6,698 nucleotides of DNA from an uncultured Cardiobacterium sp. (GCF_938028825.1 NZ_CALIZP010000061.1:1-6698); one strand, 5' to 3'. Numbered from the stretch's first letter, positions 1 through 5,943 are shown. Made by a program: numbers and translations. The notes: generated by a model from the sequence alone, not told the origin.

Positions 1-84
1 GTTTTTCTTGACCTGTTTGGAGCCGCAGAAAAAGCATTTTTTGTGTTCAAAGGTTATGACCTCGCGTAAAGCCTTGCAGCGTAA
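1..84 (-). CDS. Partial zinc-ribbon-like N-terminus, possibly a transposase, running off the left edge
   Basis: Read on the minus strand from about 84 down to 1, the frame gives a peptide containing ITFEHKKCFFCGSKQVKKN. The CxxC knuckle followed by a basic segment resembles the N-terminal zinc ribbon of several transposase families (IS1- or IS1595-like). The second knuckle would lie outside the window. There is no ATG, GTG or TTG in this frame before an upstream TAG, so the start is unknown or the reading frame is damaged. No terminal inverted repeat or target duplication could be confirmed. The assignment rests on one short motif and is weak; it could be another zinc-binding protein or chance. 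Confidence 0.3.
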
Positions 85-124
85 GGGCTACAGCGATTTT
101 TAGCATGAAATTTGTCCATTACGC

Positions 125-138
125 CGCGGTTTACCGCG
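125..138. repeat. Small GC-rich hairpin in the gap left of the hemW remnant
   Basis: CGCGG (125-129) and CCGCG (134-138) form a short stem around TTTA. The 8-base palindrome AGTGCACT follows at 143-150, and A- and T-runs at 151-167. The hairpin is not directly followed by a T-run on either strand, so it is not a convincing terminator. It could be part of an insertion-sequence end or the 3' flank of the old hemW gene. Nothing else is recognisable between about 85 and 185. Confidence 0.25.
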
Positions 139-185
139 CTTCAGTGCACTAAAAAATTTGCTTTTTTGAGATTTTGAACAGGTTC

Positions 186-748
186 TTAGAGAAAGGCATC
201 CAGCACGTTGTTGAGCAGGGCAAAGCCGCGTTCGCTGGTTTTCAGGTGCTGTTCGATGTCGGCTTCTATCAGCCCTTGCGCGATGAACTGCGTCAGCGTT
301 GCCCGCAGTTCGTCCAGGGTCAGCGCGCTGCGCTCGTGCAGATAGGCGGTTGGCACGCCGTCTTTCAGGCGCAGGGCGTTCATCATGAATTCAAATACCT
401 GTTCGTCGCGCGGCACGGTGAAGCGCTGGTCGCGGTAGGGGCTGTCGCCCGCGCCCGCCGCTTTTTGCTACGCCCCCGGCGCGCGGTATTTGCTGCTGCG
501 GCTGATGCTGCCGTCGCGCGTCTGTTTGCCGTGCGCGCCGGCGCCGATGCCGGGGTAGTCGGCGAATTTCGCCTGTTCAAAGGTGCCGGGGTTGGCTTCC
601 AAGGTGATTTCGCAGCTGTCCGGCAAGGGGCTTAGCGGTTGATGCCGTCGAGCAGCGCGTCAATGGCGGCACCGCGCAACAGGCTGGGCGTGCCGCCGCC
701 GATGAAGATGGTTTCAATCGGGCGCAGGTCGAGGTCGTGCGCGAGGCC
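186..748 (-). pseudogene. hemW: Decayed hemW (radical SAM heme chaperone) remnant
   Basis: HemW is a radical-SAM family protein involved in heme delivery, formerly annotated as an oxygen-independent coproporphyrinogen oxidase-like protein. Three blocks are visible on the minus strand. The first contains IETIFIGGGTPSLL (about 742-640), a hallmark of the family. After a frameshift near 630 the second reads CEITLEANPGTFEQAKF. The third is the C-terminal domain containing FEFMMNALRL and ending NNVLDAFL at 186. The second and third blocks are joined at FADYPGIGAGAH (about 541-567). Intact proteins have well over a hundred residues between the GVNRLSIG region and DYxGIGAGAH, so the middle is deleted. 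A TAG at 470-468 interrupts the third block. The N-terminal part with the CxxxCxxC iron-sulfur motif is not recognisable. Only the last 76 codons remain open from an ATG (416 to 186). This cannot encode a working HemW, so a functional copy probably lies elsewhere. Confidence 0.85.
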
Positions 749-1031
749 GGCTCGTCGTTGGCTTCATCGACTACCGGGAAGAGGGTGCGGCAGGTGCGCA
801 GGATGACGATGCAGGCGAGGAGCGGCGGCAGTAGTTCATGAGAATTATTATGGTGGAAATAATTCCTGGAATGATGATATATTTTTGGGAAGACATGGAT
901 AATGATGACGAACGGAAATATGGACAGACGGATTTCTAGCTGTCACGCAGAATGGCGACAGGCACGCCAACAAAGCATTTCTGATGAAGGTGCAAATATG
1001 ATATTTGCTGGATTACGGCAGGAGGAATTCC
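749..1031. other. Stretch without a supported gene, between the hemW remnant and the AT-rich genes
   Basis: From about 749 to 835 the minus strand has a GC3-rich open frame reading roughly LLACIVILRTCRTLFPVV, which does not continue in the hemW frame. It may be a scrap of another gene or a heavily altered hemW N-terminus. Around 843 the composition changes sharply to AT-rich. From 838 to 939 there is a 33-codon plus-strand ORF, and another frame reads ENYYGGNNSWNDDIFLGRHG before stops. Neither has a ribosome-binding site or a recognisable family. The end of the gap presumably carries the promoter for the gene at 1032, but no clear -35/-10 pair stands out. Confidence 0.4.
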
Positions 1032-1196
1032 ATGAAACTGAACGAATATGTTGAAGAGAGGCCACCCCGGTCGCAGCAATACTATAACCGGGTTTATTTG
1101 GGGCTGTTCGCCGGGCTGGTCTTGGTCGTTTTTGTTCTGTTCCCCAAAAGAGGCATGGAATTCAAGCGGTATTTGAGCTTTGACCAGCAAAAATGA
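1032..1196 (+). CDS. 54-aa single-span membrane protein, truncated paralogue of the next gene
   Basis: Function unknown. The ATG at 1032 is preferred over the upstream ATG at 1005 because GGAGGAA lies a few bases before it. The product has a polar N-terminus (MKLNEYVEERPPRSQQYYNR), one membrane span at about residues 22-39, then FPKRGMEFKRYLSFDQQK. This matches residues about 36-69 of the downstream 216-aa protein (YLFLFFVFLL..., FPITTIEFKKKLVFDSAK), so the two are tandem paralogues. The stop TGA at 1194-1196 lies exactly where the paralogue has GGA (glycine 70), and similarity resumes after it. The 54-aa product is therefore most likely an early-terminated version of a longer gene. Whether the shortened membrane peptide is still made is unknown. 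Confidence 0.6.
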   Translation: MKLNEYVEERPPRSQQYYNRVYLGLFAGLVLVVFVLFPKRGMEFKRYLSFDQQK

Positions 1197-1313
1197 GATG
1201 TCATTTACGTCAAAAGCCGTTCAAGAATACCCAGCCGGGCATCGCGGACAGACTCAGCAGAAACCAAGACGCGATATTCCGATTTCCCATCTACACCAGG
1301 AGAAATACTATGA
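1197..1313 (+). pseudogene. Untranslated remainder of the truncated paralogue
   Basis: Reading on in the frame of the 1032 gene past the TGA gives DVIYVKSRSRIPSRASRTDS and further codons up to a second TGA at 1311-1313. DVIYVKSRSRIP aligns with DVIIADGDSRTP of the neighbouring paralogue, and a weaker match continues for about 20 codons. The closing TGA overlaps the ATG of the next gene (ATGATG at 1310-1315), an ATGA arrangement typical of translationally coupled genes. The ancestral gene of about 93 codons is itself shorter than its 216-aa paralogue, so it probably also lost its 3' half. Confidence 0.55.
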
Positions 1314-1960
1314 TGCAAAAATATTTTACCTGGATTAATTTGGTTATATTTTGTGCGATCCTGCTGATGGTATACATAGATGCACGTGTTATGACACAAA
1401 AACAATTTAACTGGATATATTTATTTCTATTTTTTGTATTCTTGCTAACGCGCCATGTCATTTTTCCGATAACGACGATTGAGTTCAAAAAGAAATTGGT
1501 TTTTGATAGTGCCAAAGGAGATGTGATTATTGCAGATGGCGATTCCAGAACGCCAATCATGTATGCCCAACGCAGCCTTAGGCCTGATACCCGCCGTTCT
1601 CTAAATCCTTTTATGGAATTAAACATTAATGGAAAAACGTATTATTGTGATTGCAATTTCTCGCCATGCAAGAATCGAGATTATTTTAATAAATCTTCTG
1701 GCAATGATGTTATTGAAAAACTAGAGATACTGCAAATTAATAAAAAAAGAAGCTGCCTGATACTGAAAATGAATTATCTAGATATGGATTATAATCTTAG
1801 TTCTTTTCAGGTAAATTATCTATTGCAAGATAATAAGCTGAAAGAAATTGAGCCTCGGAATAATGCAGAAAATCGGGTTGCTACTTATTGTTTTATTGTA
1901 TTTTTGTTAATATACACCCTCTTCAAGAATGTGAAAAATATTTTTCACAACAAATCTTAA
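1310..1960 (+). CDS. 216-aa membrane protein of unknown function, AT-rich
   Basis: I do not recognise a family. The ATG at 1310 is chosen over the far upstream ATG at 1193 because CCAGGAGAAATACT directly precedes it and the upstream codons belong to the decayed paralogue in another frame. Two hydrophobic helices lie at about residues 7-25 and 34-52. They are followed by a soluble region with a cysteine cluster, YYCDCNFSPC (C113, C115, C120), and a third membrane span near 191-206 before a basic tail. This predicts an inner-membrane protein with a central domain of about 130 residues. Base composition is far more AT-rich than the hemW and phage segments around it, suggesting horizontal acquisition. 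Gene pairs of duplicated small membrane proteins are common among immunity and accessory genes, but nothing here proves such a role. Confidence 0.75.
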   Translation: MMQKYFTWINLVIFCAILLMVYIDARVMTQKQFNWIYLFLFFVFLLTRHVIFPITTIEFKKKLVFDSAKGDVIIADGDSRTPIMYAQRSLRPDTRRSLNPFMELNINGKTYYCDCNFSPCKNRDYFNKSSGNDVIEKLEILQINKKRSCLILKMNYLDMDYNLSSFQVNYLLQDNKLKEIEPRNNAENRVATYCFIVFLLIYTLFKNVKNIFHNKS

Positions 1961-1974
1961 AGGAGAAGAAAACC

Positions 1975-2064
1975 ATGCCTAATAAAATTGCAAATACCAT
2001 TTATGCTATTTTTACACGAGAAGAGTGGGAGAAAGTGGCTAATATTTATAGCCATAATGGCTAT
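1975..2064 (+). pseudogene. 5' end of a third AT-rich gene, cut off at the phage junction
   Basis: A good ribosome-binding site (AAAGGAGAAG) precedes the ATG at 1975, 14 bases after the stop of the 216-aa gene, so the three genes look like one operon. The recognisable part is about 30 residues, beginning MPNKIANTIYAIFTREEWEK and ending near SHNGYANQ. After about 2063 the DNA becomes GC-rich phage sequence whose true coding frame is different. The frame nevertheless stays open to 2886, so a chimeric product of about 300 residues, nonsense after residue 30, could in principle be translated. The original function is unknown. Confidence 0.5.
2048..2064. repeat. 17-bp palindrome at the junction of AT-rich and phage DNA
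   Basis: ATAGCCAT and ATGGCTAT form a perfect 8-bp inverted repeat around a single central A. It lies exactly where AT-rich sequence gives way to GC-rich phage sequence. It could be a recombination or hairpin-prone site involved in the rearrangement, an operator, or coincidence. No second copy is visible in the window. Confidence 0.5.
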
Positions 2065-2941
2065 GCAAACCAATCATACCACGCGCCGAGCGGGCGACGA
2101 AGCCATCATCACCCTGCGCATCAACCACCGGCGCTGGGACATACTCGCCGAAGACTACCGCGACACGCGGCGCTTTATCGGCCACAGCTACACCGTGACC
2201 GGGCGCAGTATCACCGCCAAACTGGGCGCGGACTACACGCAGGGGCGGCATATCAAGTACGAACAAAGCCGCTACGCACGGCAAATCGCCGACGAACAGT
2301 TACAGCCGACGCCCTACACCATCGCGGGCTGGGACGCGGTGGACTGGCTGGTGCCGGGCGACAACTACACCGTGAGCGGCCAAACGCCGATTGCCGTCGT
2401 GATGGACATCGCGCAGGCCATCGGTGCCTTTGTCGAGTCGCATCCCTACGAGCCGCAACTCTTTGTGCGCCCGGTGTGGCAAAAAGCCGCGTGGGAAAAG
2501 CCGACACCGGCGCTCACCATCCCGTCCAACCTGATCTTGAGCGTGTCGGGACAACGCCGCATCAGCGAGCGCTGCAATGGTGTGCGTGTGGTCGGCAAAG
2601 GGGCGACCGCCAAAGGCGCGCTGGTGTGGCGCGAAGGTACCGACCAAACGCCGGAAGCGGCGCTGCGCGAACATGCCCTCTACACCGACGAAACCGCGCA
2701 CCGTGCCGCAGGCATCCATGCCCTGTCCGAAACCGGAACGCACAAAATCGAGACCGTCACCTTGCCCTGGGCGGAAAAATACCAACTGCCACTCGCCAGC
2801 CTCGGCGCAGTGTGGGCATTCACCGAAGCGGGGAAAACATGGCAGGGCGTCATCAAGGGTATCCAGGTGGACGTGACACTGGATAACAACGCGCCTGTCG
2901 TTACACAAACGCTCACCATCGACCGCTACATGGGGGACTGA
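2063..2941 (+). CDS. Phage tail-hub-like protein, N-terminally truncated
   Basis: The sequence has the layout of baseplate or tail hub proteins (the gp27 / Mu gpP-like group). It contains a segment HSYTVTGRSITAKLG (about residues 41-55) and a helical stretch IAVVMDIAQAIGAFV (about 110-124) followed by LFVRPVW. Next are RISERCNGVRVVGKG (166-180), and a C-terminal strand region WQGVIKGIQVDVTLD...VTQTLTIDRYMG. Hubs cap the distal tail and hold the spike. The coding frame starts at the junction with AT-rich DNA. The ATG at 2063 has no ribosome-binding site, and an in-frame ATG at 1988 only reads through the neighbouring gene out of frame. The true N-terminal domain appears lost. The 3' end is intact and runs straight into the next gene. 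Family assignment is by overall pattern, so moderate. Confidence 0.55.
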   Translation: MQTNHTTRRAGDEAIITLRINHRRWDILAEDYRDTRRFIGHSYTVTGRSITAKLGADYTQGRHIKYEQSRYARQIADEQLQPTPYTIAGWDAVDWLVPGDNYTVSGQTPIAVVMDIAQAIGAFVESHPYEPQLFVRPVWQKAAWEKPTPALTIPSNLILSVSGQRRISERCNGVRVVGKGATAKGALVWREGTDQTPEAALREHALYTDETAHRAAGIHALSETGTHKIETVTLPWAEKYQLPLASLGAVWAFTEAGKTWQGVIKGIQVDVTLDNNAPVVTQTLTIDRYMGD

Positions 2942-2942
2942 T

Positions 2943-3170
2943 ATGAACATCCGCCAGCAATTTGAGAGCCTGCTCAACCCCAAACGGCGCATGACCGCGA
3001 AAATCACCGGCGGCAAAGGCGCGAACATGTGGGTGGCCGAAACCCCGACCGGCGCTGTGGTCGTCCTCACCGGACAAGGGCAAATCGGCCAGCACGTGTA
3101 CTACAACGCCTATACATTGGAGATTGAGGGCGAGGCTCCGGCGGTGGCGTGGGCGGAAATCAAGGTCTAG
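2943..3170 (+). CDS. 75-aa phage-type protein of unknown function
   Basis: The ATG follows the stop of the tail-hub gene by one base, with GGGGGAC as ribosome-binding site inside the upstream gene, so the pair is translationally coupled. The product, starting MNIRQQFESLLNPKRR and ending AEIKV, is a small basic-to-neutral protein with several predicted beta strands (VVVLTGQG, YTLEIEG). It has no membrane span. Its place directly after the hub suggests a small tail-assembly or virion accessory protein, but I recognise no family. GC-rich composition matches the hub gene. Confidence 0.65.
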   Translation: MNIRQQFESLLNPKRRMTAKITGGKGANMWVAETPTGAVVVLTGQGQIGQHVYYNAYTLEIEGEAPAVAWAEIKV

Positions 3171-3338
3171 TTAACGCTTATTTTTACCGGATGTAAGCGC
3201 TTCGATAGCCTCTGCATCCGTCATATTGCGAGTATCAACGAACGGGATAAGGACAACATCCTCAAATTCTTTCAGGCGCGCCTGCATCTCTTCATAGCGC
3301 GCGGCGGGGACAAGAGCCAACGACATCGCCAGCATCAT
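3171..3338 (-). CDS. 55-codon antisense fragment, possible C-terminus of a lost gene
   Basis: On the minus strand a frame ends with TAA at 3173-3171 and reads RYEEMQARLKEF, EDVVLIPFVDTRN, then MTDAEAIEALTSGKNKR. It looks like real protein: amphipathic, acidic, with a lysine-rich end. The plus strand here has many stops. The frame opens only after a TAG above 3338, so the usable ATGs are at 3338 and 3335, without a clear ribosome-binding site. The part above about 3300 overlaps the methylase frame on the other strand and may not be original. I take it as the tail end of a gene whose 5' part was replaced by the methylase fragment. Function unknown. Confidence 0.4.
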   Translation of the reverse strand: MMLAMSLALVPAARYEEMQARLKEFEDVVLIPFVDTRNMTDAEAIEALTSGKNKR

Positions 3339-3747
3339 GCGCAACAGCAACTACAACCGCGTCCGGCAAACCGACTACCCCACCGCCGCCCATTATCTTG
3401 ACGGCATTACCGTAATCCGTGCGGACTACCGCGACCTGCTGCCGCGTTACACGGGGCAGTCGCGCGTGTTGCTGGTACTTGACCCGCCCTACGTCAACAC
3501 GACGCAAGACGGCTACCACAAAGCCGACTACTTCGGCATGGTCGCCTTCCTGCAACTGATGCGGATGGTGCGCCCACCGTATATCATGTTTTCCAGTACG
3601 CGCAGCGAGTTTCCGGCATGGCTTGATCTAACCCTGCAAGAGCATCTGGACGGCTGGCAGAACTTTACGGGCTACCGTACTGCCACCCTCAAAGCAACCC
3701 TCAACCAGAGGGCTACTTACGAGGACAACGTGGTGTACAAATTCTGA
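3337..3747 (+). CDS. C-terminal half of a D12-class DNA adenine N6-methyltransferase
   Basis: The motif LLVLDPPYVNT (DPPY at residues 49-52 from the ATG) is the catalytic motif IV of adenine-N6 methyltransferases. The flanking AHYLDGITVIRADYRDLL and the C-terminal ATYEDNVVYKF fit phage D12-class (Dam-like) enzymes. Such enzymes are usually about 250-290 residues and begin with an FxGxG-type S-adenosylmethionine motif. Here that half is missing: the frame is open only back to a TAG at 3295-3297, about 13 codons before the first ATG, and no ribosome-binding site is seen. The fragment should therefore lack cofactor binding and be inactive. Prophages carry such orphan enzymes to protect their DNA or as replacements of host methylation. 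A terminator follows directly. Confidence 0.75.
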   Translation: MRNSNYNRVRQTDYPTAAHYLDGITVIRADYRDLLPRYTGQSRVLLVLDPPYVNTTQDGYHKADYFGMVAFLQLMRMVRPPYIMFSSTRSEFPAWLDLTLQEHLDGWQNFTGYRTATLKATLNQRATYEDNVVYKF

Positions 3748-3760
3748 CGCCCCAAAAAAC

Positions 3761-3784
3761 AAAGCCACCGGCAAGGGTGGCTTT
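3761..3784. terminator. Bidirectional rho-independent terminator
   Basis: AAAGCCACC (3761-3769) pairs with GGTGGCTTT (3776-3784) around a 6-base loop. On the minus strand the stem is followed by TGTTTTTTGGGG, a good U-run. On the plus strand the stem's own TTT is followed by CGAGG and a later T-run. It lies just after the methylase stop and between convergent genes, which fits termination in both directions. Confidence 0.75.
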
Positions 3785-3810
3785 CGAGGTGATTTTTCTG
3801 CGGTGAATAA

Positions 3811-3829
3811 ATCTGCATTTTATGCAGAT
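3811..3829. repeat. 19-bp inverted repeat in the convergent intergenic region
   Basis: ATCTGCAT and ATGCAGAT form a perfect 8-bp inverted repeat with TTT in the centre. It lies between the terminator and the tandem repeat, with no gene start next to it. It may be a protein-binding or recombination site. No T-run follows, so it is not a second terminator. Confidence 0.5.
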
Positions 3830-3853
3830 ATAAGCAACGCAAGCGGCAAGAGC

Positions 3854-3912
3854 TTATGCACATTTAAAGCAGGTTTTATGCACATTTAAAGCAGGTTTTA
3901 TGCACATTTAAA
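3854..3912. repeat. 22-bp tandem direct repeat, about 2.7 copies
   Basis: Two full units (3854-3875, 3876-3897) and a partial third (3898-3912) are identical. Each carries TTATGCACATTTAAA followed, in the full units, by GCAGGTT. The third copy supplies the stop codon of the 662-aa minus-strand gene. The period of 22 bp and the A+T-rich core recall iterons or regulatory repeats, but no replication or partition gene is nearby. It may have arisen by slippage at a recombination joint. Confidence 0.8.
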
Positions 3913-5896
3913 AAGCGCCGTACATGTCCGGCTTGAATTTGACCACGCCGCGCGCGTAGTCAATCGTGCCATATTCCGTGCCGTCGTCGTCCACCACTTT
4001 GCCCGCGCCGTCGTCATGCACGGTCTTGTAGGGGTCAACCAGGCAGGTCTGCACGTTGAGCACGGGCAGCAGTGCAGCGTGTCCCGCCTGGCGCAGGTAG
4101 GCCTCGCCCTCCTGCACCTTGCGGTCGTAGTCCTCGATCAGCAGGTTCCAGGTCATGGCGAAGCTCTTCGGTTTGATTTGCGTCTGGCCGAGGTTGAGGC
4201 TGACCATGCCCTGCCCGTCGCGCAAGGGTGCCTTGAATTCTTTGTTTTGCGGCTCGCCCACCGAGTAATCCACCTTGACGTCGAGGTGCTGCCCGCCGCC
4301 CGGGAAGTCCGTCAGGGTGATGTCGCCCGTGCGGTAGTCGATTTTCCCGCGCCAGGCGCCGGTGATGTTGCCCGCGCCGTCATCCTGCGCCGTTTTGGCG
4401 CCATTGTCCGTCCAGCTTAATTTGACGCTGCCCGGCGTAACCCCTGCTTCGGTTTTGAGCAGCATCACCGCTTGCGGGCGCTCGCCGCTGCGGTTGTTTA
4501 CCGTCGCCGTTGTTCCCCAGGTGTAGAGGATTTCACTGCCGACGTCGGGCAGCTCGCCGCAGGTGATGGAAACGGTGCCGGTGGCGTAGTTGAGGCTGCC
4601 GCTGCCGTGCGCGGCACTCGCGCCGCGCAGCGCGCCGCTGCCGTCGTCGCGCAGATCGTACCAGCGCCCCTGCGCGCGGTAGCTGACTTGCAGGCTGCCC
4701 GGCGCCGGGGCGGGGATGATGGTCTGCACGTAGTTGTAGCCCCGGTTGTTGTTGACGATGCTGATGCTCGCGCTGTCCGCCACCTGAATAAATTCGGCGG
4801 CCGGGCGGAAGGCCGCCTGCCAGGCACTGCCGCTGACATACTGGCTGAAGGTCAGGATGCCGCGCGGGTAGTCGATACTGCCCACGGCCTGATCGCCTGC
4901 GTACAGCGTCCCGCCACGGTCGTTGAGGGTGCTGCCGCCCGCGCTGAGGGTGAGCGAGCCGGGCAGGATGGCGTTGCCGAGGTGGACGGTCGCGCCCTCG
5001 TTGAGCGGCGTGGCGGCGGCGAGGGTGATGACGCCTGTGGAGGAAGCGGCGAGAATCTGCGCCTGCCCGGCGGCGGTAAGGTCGGTCAGCGCCGTTTCCA
5101 CCTGCGCTGTCGGCACCAGTTTTTCCATCAGGGTCGGCACGCGGATTTTGAGCGCCTGCGCTTTCGCGTCCGCCACCAGCGGCTTGACTCCGTAATACTG
5201 CGCGCCGTCGGCAATGTGGGTTTCCCTGATTTTGCACGGCGGCTCCGCCTTGCCCGGCTCCGGATAATCTACCCCGGTAAAGTCGGTGGTGAGCGCGGTC
5301 GAGGTCTCCATCTTCACCACCGTTTTCACAAACTCCTTGCCTTCCGGCGTGGTGAAGGTGCGCTCTTCCGAGGTGACGCGGATGACCTGGATGTACTGCT
5401 CCACCTGCGGATAACCGCGCGCCTCCTGGCGCAGACAGTACACATCGCCAATCAGCGGCAGCGGCTCGCCGGGGCGCTGATAGGCCTGGACGATGCGCGA
5501 GCCGAGCGACTGCGTCGAGAGCAGGGTCATGCGCGATTCAATCGTGGCAACGGCATAGGCTTCGATGCGCTTGATGATGTCGCGGCGCAATTCGCCGTAG
5601 CGCACGCCCTTGTAGAGCAGGTAGCTGACGTTCTCTGCTTTTGGCGGGCGCGAGATAATCATGTGTGCGCCGCCAAGCGGGATGTTCTCCGGCACCCGCA
5701 CCGCGCCGTGGACACTGCGCAGGTTAAGCGCGCCGACGGTGCGCGCCACGTCGGAAATGGGCGTAAAGAGTTCGTTCTCGCGTCCGGAGAGCGGGTCTTT
5801 CACCATCAAGCCGCCGCCGTCGGCGGAGTCGTCAAGGCGTTCGGTCGGGTAGATTTGCAGGTTCTGCTTGGTGAGAGCGGTGTGTTTTTGGGGCAT
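3908..5896 (-). CDS. 662-aa phage structural-type protein with four repeat modules, 3' end probably truncated
   Basis: Start ATG at 5896 is preceded on the minus strand by GGAGT five bases away. The N-terminal 250 residues (with FTPISDVARTVGALNLRS, HMIISRPPKAENVSY and IIKRIEAYAVATIESRM) resemble conserved proteins encoded beside tail genes in GC-rich siphophage-type prophages; I know no assigned function. Residues about 310-662 carry a module used four times: a PGSL/PGSV/PKSF-hydrophobic strand, then an Asp/Gly turn (DDGSGALRG, DDGAGNITG, DDGAGKVVD), then G-x-IDYxxG and further strands. The copies lie near 312-365, 399-460, 488-545 and 577-662. This suggests a string of beta-sandwich domains, as in virion surface or tail proteins. 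The fourth module stops at KFKPDMYGAF without the strands that follow in the others, and the stop comes from the adjoining repeat, so the C-terminus has probably been lost. It faces the opposite way to the hub gene it would normally be expected to accompany. Confidence 0.65.
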   Translation of the reverse strand: MPQKHTALTKQNLQIYPTERLDDSADGGGLMVKDPLSGRENELFTPISDVARTVGALNLRSVHGAVRVPENIPLGGAHMIISRPPKAENVSYLLYKGVRYGELRRDIIKRIEAYAVATIESRMTLLSTQSLGSRIVQAYQRPGEPLPLIGDVYCLRQEARGYPQVEQYIQVIRVTSEERTFTTPEGKEFVKTVVKMETSTALTTDFTGVDYPEPGKAEPPCKIRETHIADGAQYYGVKPLVADAKAQALKIRVPTLMEKLVPTAQVETALTDLTAAGQAQILAASSTGVITLAAATPLNEGATVHLGNAILPGSLTLSAGGSTLNDRGGTLYAGDQAVGSIDYPRGILTFSQYVSGSAWQAAFRPAAEFIQVADSASISIVNNNRGYNYVQTIIPAPAPGSLQVSYRAQGRWYDLRDDGSGALRGASAAHGSGSLNYATGTVSITCGELPDVGSEILYTWGTTATVNNRSGERPQAVMLLKTEAGVTPGSVKLSWTDNGAKTAQDDGAGNITGAWRGKIDYRTGDITLTDFPGGGQHLDVKVDYSVGEPQNKEFKAPLRDGQGMVSLNLGQTQIKPKSFAMTWNLLIEDYDRKVQEGEAYLRQAGHAALLPVLNVQTCLVDPYKTVHDDGAGKVVDDDGTEYGTIDYARGVVKFKPDMYGAF

Positions 5897-5943
5897 GGGT
5901 TACTCCATAAAATATTTACACGGATGTTAATTTTTTCTGGCAA
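5897..5943 (-). promoter_or_regulatory. Possible promoter of the 662-aa gene
   Basis: On the minus strand TTGCCA (5943-5938) is followed after 17 bases by TGTAAA, then a run of A/T before the GGAGT ribosome-binding site. The -35 overlaps the hicA -35 candidate on the other strand, giving back-to-back promoters. Phage structural genes normally depend on a distant late promoter, so a local one would be secondary. Weak evidence. Confidence 0.3.

Noticed and set aside
174..635. 153-codon plus-strand open frame over the hemW remnant
   Set aside because: The minus strand carries clear HemW motifs; the plus frame is its low-complexity shadow.
838..939. 33-codon plus-strand ORF in the AT-rich gap
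   Set aside because: No ribosome-binding site, no family resemblance, and other frames of the same stretch look equally protein-like.
1194..1196. Selenocysteine or programmed readthrough at the TGA
   Set aside because: No SECIS-like hairpin was seen just after the TGA, and the paralogue has glycine there, so a GGA to TGA substitution is simpler.
1193..1309. Upstream extension of the 216-aa protein from the ATG at 1193
   Set aside because: The extension overlaps the decayed paralogue in another frame and has no ribosome-binding site, while 1310 has a good one.
2300..3070. 256-codon minus-strand open frame opposite the tail-hub gene
   Set aside because: It spans two coupled plus-strand genes, is rich in Arg, Gly and His as expected of an antisense frame, and has no convincing start.
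3854..3912. CRISPR array
   Set aside because: The units are directly abutting with no spacers, and no cas genes are present.
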